In this document: one piece after another, positions 1-8,600 of the stretch
Numbering within the stretch: position 1 is the stretch's first letter
Layout of the letters: each line of letters opens with the position of its first letter
NCBI GenBank assembly: GCA_025997455.1
Contig: BNUP01000055.1
Span: 1 to 13,664, forward strand
Length of the DNA: 13,664 nt
Source of the DNA: Fibrobacterales bacterium
GTDB taxonomy: Bacteria > Fibrobacterota > Fibrobacteria > Fibrobacterales > Fibrobacteraceae
Reading direction: 5' to 3'
The notes under the pieces: generated by a model
Told to the model about the DNA's origin: nothing
The model's database searches: none
The model's input: the letters and a program-made list of their open reading frames with translations, nothing else
Translations under genes and position numbers: made by a program

Positions 1-60
1 CGAAAGAAAAAATCTCTCATCTCCGCGAATAAAAATCACCTTGTCTTGGAGGCTCCGCAC
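1..60 (-). CDS. Possible first 20 codons of a further gene, cut by the left edge
   Basis: A short open frame begins with GTG at 58-60, just after an in-frame TGA at 64-66, and runs off the left edge. It would encode VRSLQDKVIFIRGDERFFLS. The composition looks protein-like and it follows the HU-type gene by about 48 bases on the same strand. No strong ribosome binding site precedes the GTG, and 20 residues are too few to recognise a family. A hairpin of 5 base pairs (66-70 with 83-87) lies between the HU stop and this frame. This is a weak call made on continuity and strand only; the stretch may simply be non-coding. Confidence 0.2.
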   Translation of the reverse strand, partial: MRSLQDKVIFIRGDERFFLS

Positions 61-108
61 CCGTCACCGCTCTCGGCGTATCGCGGTTTTCTCGGATGCA
101 AACATTTT

Positions 109-540
109 TCAACGGCTAACAAATTCCTCGTTCAGCACGGATTTACGCCTATCGATTGGAGAATTGATTGAGGCTGCAGTAGTTGGTTTATTATTGCTTA
201 TTGTGGATGATAGCAAATCTCGATTTGCTCCTATAAACTTTTCTTTTACTTCAATTTTATCGCCGATTTTTTCCTTCAAATCTTGAGAGAATTTGAAATT
301 AACGCTCTTATGCGGAGCAAGGGGAATCAATTCTCCCGTTTGCAAATTGCGACCGTTTCGGCTGCCGCAATGTTTCATCGAAAAAGTTCCAAAGCCGCGA
401 AGTTCAAGCGACCGACCCTCTCCCACCGACTCTCCGACCAAAGAAAAAAATTGTTCAATAACATTCTTGGCATCACTGCGAAAAGAACCGCAAATCAAAG
501 CAGTTCCGTTAATCAAATCGTTTTTAGTCACATTAGGCAT
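109..540 (-). CDS. HU/IHF-family DNA-binding protein with C-terminal extension
   Basis: This is a 143-residue protein of the bacterial histone-like HU/IHF family. Such proteins act as dimers that bend DNA in nucleoid architecture, replication and recombination. Residues 4-95 fit the fold: an N-terminal helical pair (TKNDLI onward), the signature around LELRGFGTFS (45-54), the DNA-binding arm (about 55-75, with GRNLQTGE) and the closing strand and helix (FKFSQDLKEKI). Two oddities are visible. The arm-tip proline of the usual RNPxTG motif, which intercalates into DNA in HU and IHF, is leucine here (L66). About 48 extra residues (96-143), polar and rich in Ser/Asn/Thr, extend past the normal end of roughly 90-100. 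The ATG at 538-540 suits the family's usual N-terminus. No purine-rich Shine-Dalgarno precedes it. It is probably transcribed alone. Confidence 0.88.
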   Translation of the reverse strand: MPNVTKNDLINGTALICGSFRSDAKNVIEQFFSLVGESVGEGRSLELRGFGTFSMKHCGSRNGRNLQTGELIPLAPHKSVNFKFSQDLKEKIGDKIEVKEKFIGANRDLLSSTISNNKPTTAASINSPIDRRKSVLNEEFVSR

Positions 541-718
541 TTGGGGAAGGTAGATAATTTAGAGTAGAGAGTAGAGGAGTAGAGTTCAATCCTAAATCCC
601 CATTTGCAAAACCAATTCGGGAAATGCTGAGAATAGCATACGAGGCAATTCCTTTGGAGGATAGGAAAGTTATTTTTGGCAAAAGGCGTCGCCAAAGACA
701 CAAAGGAAAACCCGTAAT
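541..718. other. Intergenic region upstream of the HU-type gene, with a short triple repeat
   Basis: This 178-base gap lies between the hepT stop and the HU-type start. On the plus strand it holds three copies of GAGTAGAG (562-569, 569-576, 577-584), which fall about 20-45 bases upstream of the HU ATG on the minus strand. A small hairpin (675-680 with 691-696, TTTGGC/GCCAAA) follows the hepT stop but has no U-tract, so I do not call it a terminator. An AT-rich stretch (TAAATTAT on the minus strand, near 551-560) could be a -10 element, but no convincing -35 sits at the right distance. No gene is supported here. Confidence 0.4.
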
Positions 719-1114
719 TTATGGAATGAAAAAATTTGACCAATCAATTTTCATTTGTCGCACAACCGACAATAGATTTGGTATGTCATTACGAAGTGTG
801 TCAAAAATTCGTTCCGCATCGACATCAAAATAATGATGGGCAATGATATCGCGAGTTTTCATAATTGCAGACCACGGAATTGACGGATATTTAGGCAATA
901 ACAATTTTTCGGAATGTTTGTCAAGATTTTTTACTTCTTCCCCTACAACAAAAAGGCTCATACAAATGCCTCGAAGTTTTAACATTCCTTCGGGAGTTGC
1001 AAGTAATTCATCTAAAGTTTGAATCGTTGCAGAGCCTTCAAGCAAGAGTCTCAAGGTCTCCTCAATTCGTTCTAAGGATTCGAACACTCTAGTTTTATCA
1101 GGCATAGACGACAT
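719..1114 (-). CDS. hepT: HepT-like HEPN-domain RNase toxin (DUF86)
   Basis: This 131-residue protein matches the HepT (DUF86) family of small all-helical HEPN ribonucleases, the toxin of MntA-HepT systems. The catalytic RX4HXY motif is intact: R88, H93 and Y95 in RDIIAHHY. The preceding segment (about 45-66, GICMSLFVVGEEVKNL) and the PSIPWSAIMKTRD stretch are typical of the family. HepT is known to cleave RNA, and its motif tyrosine is the residue adenylylated by MntA. The gene overlaps the 3' end of the nucleotidyltransferase gene by 17 bases, so translation is probably coupled. The start is ATG at 1112-1114, with AGAGAG about 10 bases upstream; a second ATG at 1103-1105 would shorten the protein by three residues. 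Family assignment is firm; activity in this organism is inferred. Confidence 0.85.
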   Translation of the reverse strand: MSSMPDKTRVFESLERIEETLRLLLEGSATIQTLDELLATPEGMLKLRGICMSLFVVGEEVKNLDKHSEKLLLPKYPSIPWSAIMKTRDIIAHHYFDVDAERIFDTLRNDIPNLLSVVRQMKIDWSNFFIP

Positions 1115-1394
1115 CTTTTTCGATTCTCTCTAAAAATTGAGGGCGAAGATATTTATGCTTGCGGATTAAATCAACTGGGACATCAAACAAGTGCTCCAAA
1201 TCATCTAGCATAGTTCCCATTTGAAACAAACTGATTGTGTCAGATTCTAAGAGAATGTCCAAATCACTATCTTTATTCTGCTCTCCGCGTGCAACAGAAC
1301 CAAAAATACCTATCCGTTTTATGCCGTATTGAACCGCATGGGAGGATGCGTACTCTCGTAGCAAAGATAAACATTTCTTAGTAGATTGAACCAT
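1098..1394 (-). CDS. mntA: MntA-like minimal nucleotidyltransferase antitoxin
   Basis: This 98-residue protein belongs to the minimal nucleotidyltransferase (MNT, pol-beta superfamily) group. The signature G-S-X10-D-X-D is complete: G32-S33, then D44 and D46 within GSVARGEQNKDSDLDILLE. A third metal-binding acidic residue is likely D75 in PVDLI. In characterised systems MntA transfers AMP from ATP onto the tyrosine of the HepT active motif and so silences the toxin. The gene precedes hepT and overlaps it by 17 bases, as expected for a co-translated toxin-antitoxin pair. The length is normal for the family. The start is ATG at 1392-1394. There is no clear Shine-Dalgarno, and a TATATT box lies only 7 bases upstream, so the transcript may be leaderless or nearly so. 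The function is inferred from family and context. Confidence 0.85.
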   Translation of the reverse strand: MVQSTKKCLSLLREYASSHAVQYGIKRIGIFGSVARGEQNKDSDLDILLESDTISLFQMGTMLDDLEHLFDVPVDLIRKHKYLRPQFLERIEKDVVYA

Positions 1395-1401
1395 GACATA
1401 T

Positions 1402-1431
1402 AATATAGTAATCTCAGAAAAACTCCCCCAA
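1402..1431 (-). promoter_or_regulatory. Possible promoter of the mntA-hepT pair
   Basis: On the minus strand TTGGGG (1426-1431) and TATATT (1402-1407) are separated by 18 bases and would place the transcription start at or very close to the mntA ATG. The -10 match is good and the -35 match is poor. It is the best candidate in the gap, judged by eye only. Confidence 0.3.
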
Positions 1432-1453
1432 ACTTTATCTCATAAAAGGAAAC

Positions 1454-1503
1454 CTCTAAAAACTCTCTTTGTAACACAATTCCACAGATTTGAGTTTTTA
1501 GAG
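1454..1503. repeat. Perfect 12-bp inverted repeat upstream of mntA
   Basis: CTCTAAAAACTC (1454-1465) is the exact reverse complement of GAGTTTTTAGAG (1492-1503), with 26 bases between. It lies upstream of the proposed mntA promoter. It could be an operator, a stem in a transcript, or a remnant of a small repetitive element. No uridine tract follows, so it is not a typical terminator. Confidence 0.6.
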
Positions 1504-1512
1504 ACGACGGCG

Positions 1513-1537
1513 ATCCTGCGAGCATTCGCCGCAGGAT
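1513..1537. repeat. REP-like 8-bp hairpin in the intergenic region
   Basis: ATCCTGCG (1513-1520) and CGCAGGAT (1530-1537) form a perfect 8-base-pair stem with a 9-base loop. An 11-base palindrome, TGACATTGTCA (1537-1547), adjoins it. The GC-rich stem between converging structural elements resembles REP-type intergenic palindromes. Whether it recurs elsewhere in the genome cannot be seen from this window. Confidence 0.5.
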
Positions 1538-1560
1538 GACATTGTCACCATAAAAACACA

Positions 1561-1637
1561 GTTCGCCCGTGTCGCTTAGTAGGCTCTGACGACCTCTTAA
1601 CGAGTTCTTCAGTGCCTACTATAAAAAAATGGCGAAC
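1561..1637. repeat. Nested inverted repeat between the operon end and the toxin-antitoxin genes
   Basis: The outer arms GTTCGCC (1561-1567) and GGCGAAC (1631-1637) enclose inner arms TAGTAGGC (1577-1584) and GCCTACTA (1614-1621). Further in there is a CTGA/TCAG match, offset by an A-A mismatch. The whole could fold as one long interrupted hairpin. Its outer right arm overlaps the terminator stem at 1631-1635, so the two structures are mutually exclusive in RNA. Confidence 0.5.
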
Positions 1638-1650
1638 GCATAATATCGCC
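1623..1650 (-). terminator. Probable rho-independent terminator of the large operon
   Basis: Reading the minus strand, ten bases after the stop codon at 1660-1662 comes GGCGA (1650-1646), a 10-base loop, and TCGCC (1635-1631), followed by A and seven Ts (1629-1623). The stem is short at 5 base pairs, but the U-tract and position directly after the last large gene fit intrinsic termination. Confidence 0.55.
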
Positions 1651-1659
1651 TCTTAATAT

Positions 1660-4600
1660 TTACCTCACCACAACGCCTTGTGTATGCACTTGCGACCCGT
1701 TTTGGATTTTCACAAAATACAGACCTGATACGGGAACGGGGATGGTTACGCCGCTATTGTAGGAGCGTGCAGAGCCAGCCTCTACTACAATGCGACCTTG
1801 CGTGTCGTATACGGTGATCGCATTATACAAGCCGTCCACTGCAATGCTTTTATTTACCGCACGCACGGTATATTGGGGAATGGGGGGTGTGCCGGAAATT
1901 ATGGGGGTGTTGCCATCGGTAATTTCTATGGTTTTGGCAACAGGCGTAGCCGCAACATAAAATTCGTTACCGATTTGCATTGCAGTGATGGAAAGAGTGC
2001 CGGTTTGATGAAGTATCAAAACGCCATTGTCTATCTCGGCAGCACTTGCCGGATATATTGTAAACGACACGGGAAGCCCAGAACTTGCACTCACATCCAA
2101 AAGAATCGCGGCACCCGTACGAATATTCCAAGTTTCGGGCAATTGAAACGCAATTGTTTGCGACAATTTTGGAGCAACGGAAACGGTCAACTTAACCGCC
2201 ATATTTGAAGCAAGTTGCTCGTAATTGGGATTCGTATGAGTGAATGTGGCATACACGGTATGTTCGCCCAATTCGCCGACAGAATCATCGCCTGAAACCC
2301 ATGTCCAAATCCCGGAGATGCCGTTGATGTTCCAAACGCCTTTGACAGCTTGGGAAAGAGTTTGCCCCTTGGTTGCCGTGGCGGTTAGGTTTGTGGGAAC
2401 TATTAGCACGGCTTTGGCAACCACAATACTCAAATTCACTTCTGCTGTGGTGTAATTGTTGGTGTTTTCTGGGGTAAAGATAGCAGCGAAACTATTGCCT
2501 GTTTGATTGGCATTGCCTACGGGTGTTGTGAGCACATCTTTCCACGCCCAACTGCTTGGGAGCGATACAGAGGCGAGTGTTTGACCGTAAATCGCCGACA
2601 AACCAGTTGGTGCAACAGGAACGGGAGTAGCCTTGCCAATGGTAAGAATGCCGGACACATAAGAAAATTCATAATTGCCCGATACACCGCCCGATACGGT
2701 AATTTCGTACTCGTCTACAGCACTGGTTGTTGTTGCCAAAGTGCTTGCCGTGGGCGCAGTTGCCAAATCACTTGCGGTTTCATTGTTTACAAAACCATCG
2801 TAACTAACACTCAACACAGGATTCGCTTGACCATAGGTTTTGTTTTTGTCGTTTGCGGTTACGGTGAGAGGTGCTTTTTCGATGGTGGCAGTGGTGTTTT
2901 GGGTATTCAACGCTAGGCTGTAGTTATTACCTTTGGCTCCTATGAGTGTTACCGTCACGGTAACCGTTTTACCTATTCCCATATTGGTGCTAGCGAACTC
3001 GGCAGAAACTGTATAATCAGTGCCTTGGGCTAGGGTTTCGCCATTGACGAGTCCTGAAAATTCCACCGCTGACACCGTGGCAGTGTTTGTACCATCATAA
3101 GTTTTACCATTGGCAGAAACAGAGGCAATAGCGAGGGGAACTTTGGCAATGGTAAATATCTTTTGCACCGCACCGCCGTACTTGCCTGTTCCTTGAACTG
3201 TCACGCTTGCCGTGCCCGCATCGGTATTGTTGTCGTATAGCAAAATGTAGTCTTTGCCTTTCACGAGCAGTGTTCCATCGTATTCGACCGTTGGCTCAGG
3301 GGTATGCACAAGCCCTGTGTAGCTTGCATTGCCCGGCAGCGAAACTGTTACCAAATCGGGATTACTGATTGTAGGTTGCCATGCAAAATAGGGATAACTC
3401 AATCCTTCATCTATCTTCCAAGTGCCTACAAAGTTAAAACCTACAAATGTAGCCTGCTCCCTCATCTCGGCGGTGGTTTTGCCTGTGCCTCCGGTTCGTC
3501 CTGTGGTTTGAGAGTCGTAATAACTATTGCTGACAGTGCCATCGTTGTCCCCTATTAGACCCTCCAAACCAATTCCCCCAACATATATGTCTCCAAAATA
3601 GAGACTGTCAGTCACCGTGCCCGCAACATAAGTGTTGATAATTGTACCAGAAGAACTATTGTAACCTACAAGTCCACCTACCCAAGCATTGCCAGTCATT
3701 TGAACTATCGTATAACTGTTGGCTATTGTACCAGAATAGCCATTGAAACCCACTAAGCCGCCAACCTCTCTATCACCTTTCACGGCACCGACCACATAGC
3801 TGTTGCTGACAGTACTATTGTAGTTGTAGGCTATCAGCCCACCTACATTCTGCTGGCCTTTTACTCCACCCTTTGCGTTGTCTATATTCACGCCAATGTT
3901 TTGAACACTAGCACCGCTAATGTATCCAAACAAACCCACATAGCTTCGTGTAGGACGATTAATCCAAAGACCTGTAACATTGTGCCTAGCACCATCGAAA
4001 TGCCCGTAAAAATGGGTATTGGTGTTATTATCGCCAATCGGCAGCCAGCCCTGCCCGGCACTATAATCCGCACCGCTTTCGGAAAGGTAACTGGTAAGAT
4101 CAATGTCTTGTGTGAGCGTGTAATACTTGTTTTGGTTGTTGTCCGGCGTGCCTGAGCCAAGGCAATTCTGGAGTGCCGCAAGCTGCACCGGGGTGGATAT
4201 TTTGTATGGATTCTCCTCTGTACCTGCCCCACCTGCGAACAAGGAGGCAGAGCATGCCACCCTAAGAATATTGAAATTTGCCGTATGATTGCCAACCCTG
4301 CCCTCATAGCCACCTGCACCAATGATTGTAACAGTGGCGGTGCCAACATTTGTATTGTCGCTATAACTCACGGTATAATGAGTGCCTTTCACTAGCGTTC
4401 TGCCGTCCCGAGTTACCACAGGTTCTGGGGTGATAAGGCCGCCAGTCCAACTTCGATTGGCGATAGAGGCTATTTTAAAGTCAGACCAAACCCCCACTTC
4501 CACATTGTCTATTGCGATGGGGGTAGATCCACTCCCGCTACTAGCATCATTTCGCCAACTGAACACCAAGCGCTTGGTAGTGCCGGAATAAGAGGCTGGG

Positions 4601-5601
4601 AGAGTAATGTACGCCTTTTGCCAATGGATCTCTCCTGTGTAGGTGCCAAGCAAGGTATTGGTGAGTTGCAAACCAGCATCGGGAAAGGTAGAAGTCTCTA
4701 CCACATATACCTTCAAAAAATCATTATAACCATCTCCCTCGCCCTTCCAATCGAAACTCAAATTATAACCATCATCGGAACCTGTAAGTTCAGGAAATGT
4801 GATATCGGCATAGAGATGCACCACGCTTGATGCATACCAGGCTTCGTATCCGTATGTAGTACCGCCATCGCCGGAAATATACGCCGACTTTGTGCCGCCG
4901 TTTGCCGTGGCCGTGCCCACCACCCATTGGTTGGTTTGACCGCTGTTTACCATAGTGAACTTTGGAGCACCCTCAAAATCTTCAGTAAAAAATAACTCGG
5001 CAGGTTCTTGTGCAAGAGTTACAAGAGTGGCGGAGACATCGATGTTGTCGATAGCCGCAGGAGGCTGGGTTCCAGTCGCATTATCGTTCCGCCAACTGAA
5101 TACGATTCGTTGGGTGGATCCGGAATAAGAGTCAGGGATAGCGATAGACACCCTTTGCCAAACGGAGTATCCATTATAGGTGCCAACGAGAAAGGTTGCA
5201 TTCAACGGCGTTCCTGCCACAGGCTTGGTGGAGGGATTTACTATATACACTTTTAAGTCATCATAATTATTTTCGCCCTGCCCTTTCCAGTCAAATGATA
5301 GGGATAATTTAGAATAAGAACTTTCGGATTCTACAATATCAGGAAACTCAATGTCGGCATAGAGATGTGTTACGCTTGTATTGCTCGTGTTGTATGTGTT
5401 GCTTGTTCCATTGTCGTTGGAAATATACACCGATTTTGTGCCACCGTTTGTCGTGGCACCGCCAATTACCCACTGGTTGGTTTGTGTGCCATTCACCAAA
5501 GTGAACTTTGAAGCACCCTCAAAATCTTCGGTGAAAAACGGCTCGGCAAAAGCAACGCTTGCGCCGAGGAGGAACAGTAGAACAGAGAGAGTCGTTTTCA
5601 T
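1660..5601 (-). CDS. Secreted modular adhesin-like protein: two jelly-roll domains, GLUG module, YDG/MBG domains, T9SS-like tail
   Basis: This 1313-residue protein is probably exported and surface-attached or released. Residues 1-19 (MKTTLSVLLFLLGASVAFA) form a signal peptide. Two similar domains follow (about 20-194 and 203-372), each opening FFTEDFEG and containing LSFDWKG and a VFSWRND strand, as in the cleaved-adhesin jelly rolls of gingipain-type proteins. A short Ig-like linker (about 373-447) leads to a GLUG beta-helix module (about 449-745), with repeated GGLVGYN and SNSY segments. Next come a beta domain, a YDG-type domain (GKTYDGT, near 830), an MBG domain of YGX type (NKTYGQAN, near 915) and two related repeats. 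The last 80 residues (VYDTQGRIV, GLYFVKIQNG, GVVVR) resemble a T9SS type A sorting domain. The ATG at 5599-5601 has GAGG six bases upstream. Binding partner unknown; adhesion or matrix role is inferred. Confidence 0.85.
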   Translation of the reverse strand: MKTTLSVLLFLLGASVAFAEPFFTEDFEGASKFTLVNGTQTNQWVIGGATTNGGTKSVYISNDNGTSNTYNTSNTSVTHLYADIEFPDIVESESSYSKLSLSFDWKGQGENNYDDLKVYIVNPSTKPVAGTPLNATFLVGTYNGYSVWQRVSIAIPDSYSGSTQRIVFSWRNDNATGTQPPAAIDNIDVSATLVTLAQEPAELFFTEDFEGAPKFTMVNSGQTNQWVVGTATANGGTKSAYISGDGGTTYGYEAWYASSVVHLYADITFPELTGSDDGYNLSFDWKGEGDGYNDFLKVYVVETSTFPDAGLQLTNTLLGTYTGEIHWQKAYITLPASYSGTTKRLVFSWRNDASSGSGSTPIAIDNVEVGVWSDFKIASIANRSWTGGLITPEPVVTRDGRTLVKGTHYTVSYSDNTNVGTATVTIIGAGGYEGRVGNHTANFNILRVACSASLFAGGAGTEENPYKISTPVQLAALQNCLGSGTPDNNQNKYYTLTQDIDLTSYLSESGADYSAGQGWLPIGDNNTNTHFYGHFDGARHNVTGLWINRPTRSYVGLFGYISGASVQNIGVNIDNAKGGVKGQQNVGGLIAYNYNSTVSNSYVVGAVKGDREVGGLVGFNGYSGTIANSYTIVQMTGNAWVGGLVGYNSSSGTIINTYVAGTVTDSLYFGDIYVGGIGLEGLIGDNDGTVSNSYYDSQTTGRTGGTGKTTAEMREQATFVGFNFVGTWKIDEGLSYPYFAWQPTISNPDLVTVSLPGNASYTGLVHTPEPTVEYDGTLLVKGKDYILLYDNNTDAGTASVTVQGTGKYGGAVQKIFTIAKVPLAIASVSANGKTYDGTNTATVSAVEFSGLVNGETLAQGTDYTVSAEFASTNMGIGKTVTVTVTLIGAKGNNYSLALNTQNTTATIEKAPLTVTANDKNKTYGQANPVLSVSYDGFVNNETASDLATAPTASTLATTTSAVDEYEITVSGGVSGNYEFSYVSGILTIGKATPVPVAPTGLSAIYGQTLASVSLPSSWAWKDVLTTPVGNANQTGNSFAAIFTPENTNNYTTAEVNLSIVVAKAVLIVPTNLTATATKGQTLSQAVKGVWNINGISGIWTWVSGDDSVGELGEHTVYATFTHTNPNYEQLASNMAVKLTVSVAPKLSQTIAFQLPETWNIRTGAAILLDVSASSGLPVSFTIYPASAAEIDNGVLILHQTGTLSITAMQIGNEFYVAATPVAKTIEITDGNTPIISGTPPIPQYTVRAVNKSIAVDGLYNAITVYDTQGRIVVEAGSARSYNSGVTIPVPVSGLYFVKIQNGSQVHTQGVVVR

Positions 5602-5604
5602 AAT

Positions 5605-8600
5605 TTACCTCACCACAACGCCTTGTGTATGCACTTTCGATCCGTTTTGAATTTTTACAAAATACATTCCCGATGCGTGGACGGGGATGGTTACTCCGTT
5701 ATTGTTGGGACGGGCAGACCTCGCCCCTACAACACGACCATGTGTGTCGTACACACCAATTTTTGCATCTGTTGGCGTATTGTCAATAACAATGCCATTT
5801 GGCACTGTGCGAACAACAAACTGTGCTATGCTTTTACTACCTGCGAGAATAGGAACGGCGACGGAAACTTCAACTGCAAAATTGTATTCAATTCTTTGCA
5901 TTTTGTAGTTCCAACCCTCCACCGCACTGTAGTCGTATTTTGCGAGGTCGCTTGGGATAAATATAGCAGTGTAGTTTGCCTTGTCAAGTCTCGCTGTCTC
6001 GGTTGGGTTTAACCATTCCCAACCCGTGGGCAACCCTAAAACAGAAGAGAGGGCATCGCCTTCGGTGGCTACAAGGGGCTGTGTGGGATAGGGAACGATA
6101 AATATAGGAACGGCAGGAGGTGTTACAATGACTGTAATATTCATGTTAATGTCTTCGTAGTTTGCAGAATCTCGATTGTATATTGCCGCATAACTACTTT
6201 GGGTTGGTTTTAGTTTTGTGCTGGGTGTTACCCATGAGAAATACGGTTCTAAATTCTTTGCGATATCGGCTAATATGTTTGTTGCTGTATAAGTTGCGGT
6301 TAGTGCGGGGTGAGTGATGTTTGTGGGGGTAGCTTTGGTCACTGTGAGCGTACCGTTGACATAAGTAAATTCATAGTTGTTCGACACTCCGCCCGATACG
6401 GTAACCTCATACTCACCCACCGTACTGGCAGTCGTTGCCAATGTACTTGCTATGGGTGGAGTGTCCAAATTTCGTTCATCTTCACCGTTTACAAAGCCTT
6501 CGTAGCTAATAAAATCAGGGTTGGCTTCGCCATAAGTTTTACTTTTACTATCAGCGGTTACGGTGAGAGGGGCTTTAGTTATCGTGAGAGTACCGTTTAC
6601 ATAGGTAAAATCATAGTTATTGGATACACCACCTGATACGGAAACTTTGTATTTAGCAACCGTACTGGTTACTGTTGCCAAGGTGTTCGCCACTGGTGCG
6701 ATGATCAAACTGCTTTCATTTTCACCATTCACAAAACCATCATAGTGGATTATCAATTCTGTGTTGGTTTCGCCGTAGATTCTATTTTTATCACCAACAG
6801 TTACGGTTAGTGGAATTTTTTCGATAATAAAGTTTCTTAACACCGCACCGCCATATTTACCTATTCCCGTAACAATGACCGATGCCGTTCCTGCATTAGT
6901 GTTATTTATGTAAGTAATCGTGTAATCCACATTTTCCACAAGCGTTATATCGTTATATTCAACCGTTAACTCCGGCGTATGTGCAAGTCCAGTGTAGTTT
7001 ATATTGCCTAGTTGCGAAACTGTTACCAAATCGGGATTGCTAATTGTGGGCTGCCATGCAAAATAGGGATAACTTAAGCCTTCATCTATCTTCCAAATAG
7101 CATCAAAGTTAAAGCCTACGAATGTTGCCTGCTCCCTCATCTTGTCGGTAGTTTGTGTGCCGTAGTAACTATTGCTCACGGTGCTACTGTAGTGATTGTA
7201 TCCCACGAGATTGTCAACATAGTTGCCTATGCCGCTCACCGCACCCATTGCATAACTGTTGCTTACCGTGCTGTAGTGATTATTGTATCCCACGAGACCG
7301 CCAACATAGTTGCCTGTGCCGCTAGCCGTACCCATTGCATAACTGTTACTCACTGTACCATTGTAGTTGTAGCCCACGAGACCACCTATATCGTATGCAC
7401 CAGTCACAGCACCCGTGGCGTAGCTGCTCTCCACTATGCCGTTGTAGTTGCCCCCCACTAAACCGCCTACATACTCTGTACCGCTCACTGCTCCTGTTGC
7501 GTAACTGTTGCTTACAGTGCTTCTGTAATTGTATCCCACAAGACCGCCTACATATGGGTATCCCTTCACGCCAGCTTTGGAATCATCAATTTCCACACCT
7601 ATATTTTGAATTGTTGCTCCATAGATATATCCAAACAAGCCTACATTGATATAAGGGCTATTTATCCAGAGACCTATAACCTTGTGACCAGCTCCATCAA
7701 AATGCCCGTAAAAACGACCACCACCACCGTTATCGCCAATGGGTAACCATCCCTGCCCAGCGTTATAGCCAGCACTACTTTCAGACAAGTAGTCCGTTAA
7801 ATCAATGTCTTGCGTGAGTATGTAATATTTAGCAGAATCAGCGATAATGCCAGTACAATTCCGCAATGATGCGAACTGTGCAGCATTAGAAATTTGGTAA
7901 GGATCAGGTTTTGTTCCTGACCCCGCTGTAAACAAAGTCGTATTGCAGGTTGACTTTACAATATTGAAACTTTCCGTTTTTCCACCCTTGCCCTCGTAAA
8001 TACCTGCACCAACAATTGTAACAGAGGCTGCACCAACATTTACATTATTTTGGTATTTCACCGTGTAGTGAATTCCTTTTACAAGAGTTGTGTCATTTAG
8101 TGTTACCATTGGATTTGGGGTTATAAAATTACCCGTAAAATTTCGATTTGTAATAGTAGAAATATTGGCGAGAGCGAACTCTTTAGCTGTATTCTGCCAT
8201 GCAAGGATGGGAGCACTTACACCATCGTCCATTTCCCAATCAGCATCAAAGTTAAAGCCTACGAATGTAGACTTTTGTTTTATGGCATTTTCGCTAACAG
8301 TGGTTGTTACACCGTTCGCATCGGTCACTTTTGTGTTATAATAACTTAACTGTATAGAGCCAGAATTTCTACCAACAAGATTTTCAGATATTGCACCGTT
8401 CACAGTTCCCGTAGCGTAGCTGTTGCTTACTATGCCAGAGGAGTTGTATCCCACGAGACCGCCTACATCCTCTGTACCGCTCACTGCTCCCGTAGCGTAG
8501 CTGTTGCTTACTGTGCCAGAGGAGTTGTATCCCACAAGACCGCCTACATGCTTACCACCTTTCACACCGCCATTAGCGTTATCTAATTCTACACCTATAT

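Noticed and set aside
528..743. Minus-strand frame of 71 codons between hepT and the HU-type gene
   Set aside because: It overlaps both neighbours out of frame, has no recognisable domain or start signal, and looks like chance.
1319..1525. Minus-strand frame of 68 codons over the start of mntA
   Set aside because: It overlaps mntA in another frame and runs through the inverted-repeat region; no supporting start signal or domain.
1507..1650. Insertion sequence or integration site
   Set aside because: Inverted repeats are present, but there is no transposase, integrase, tRNA end or recognisable target duplication.
1798..2916. Plus-strand open frames of 136 and 137 codons (1798-2208, 2503-2916)
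   Set aside because: They lie antisense to well-supported domains of the 1313-residue protein, have low-complexity basic and cysteine-rich composition, and show no recognisable domain or ribosome binding site.
4382..5256. Further small plus-strand frames (4382-4591, 4618-4830, 5008-5256)
   Set aside because: They are antisense to the jelly-roll domains of the 1313-residue protein and have no independent support.
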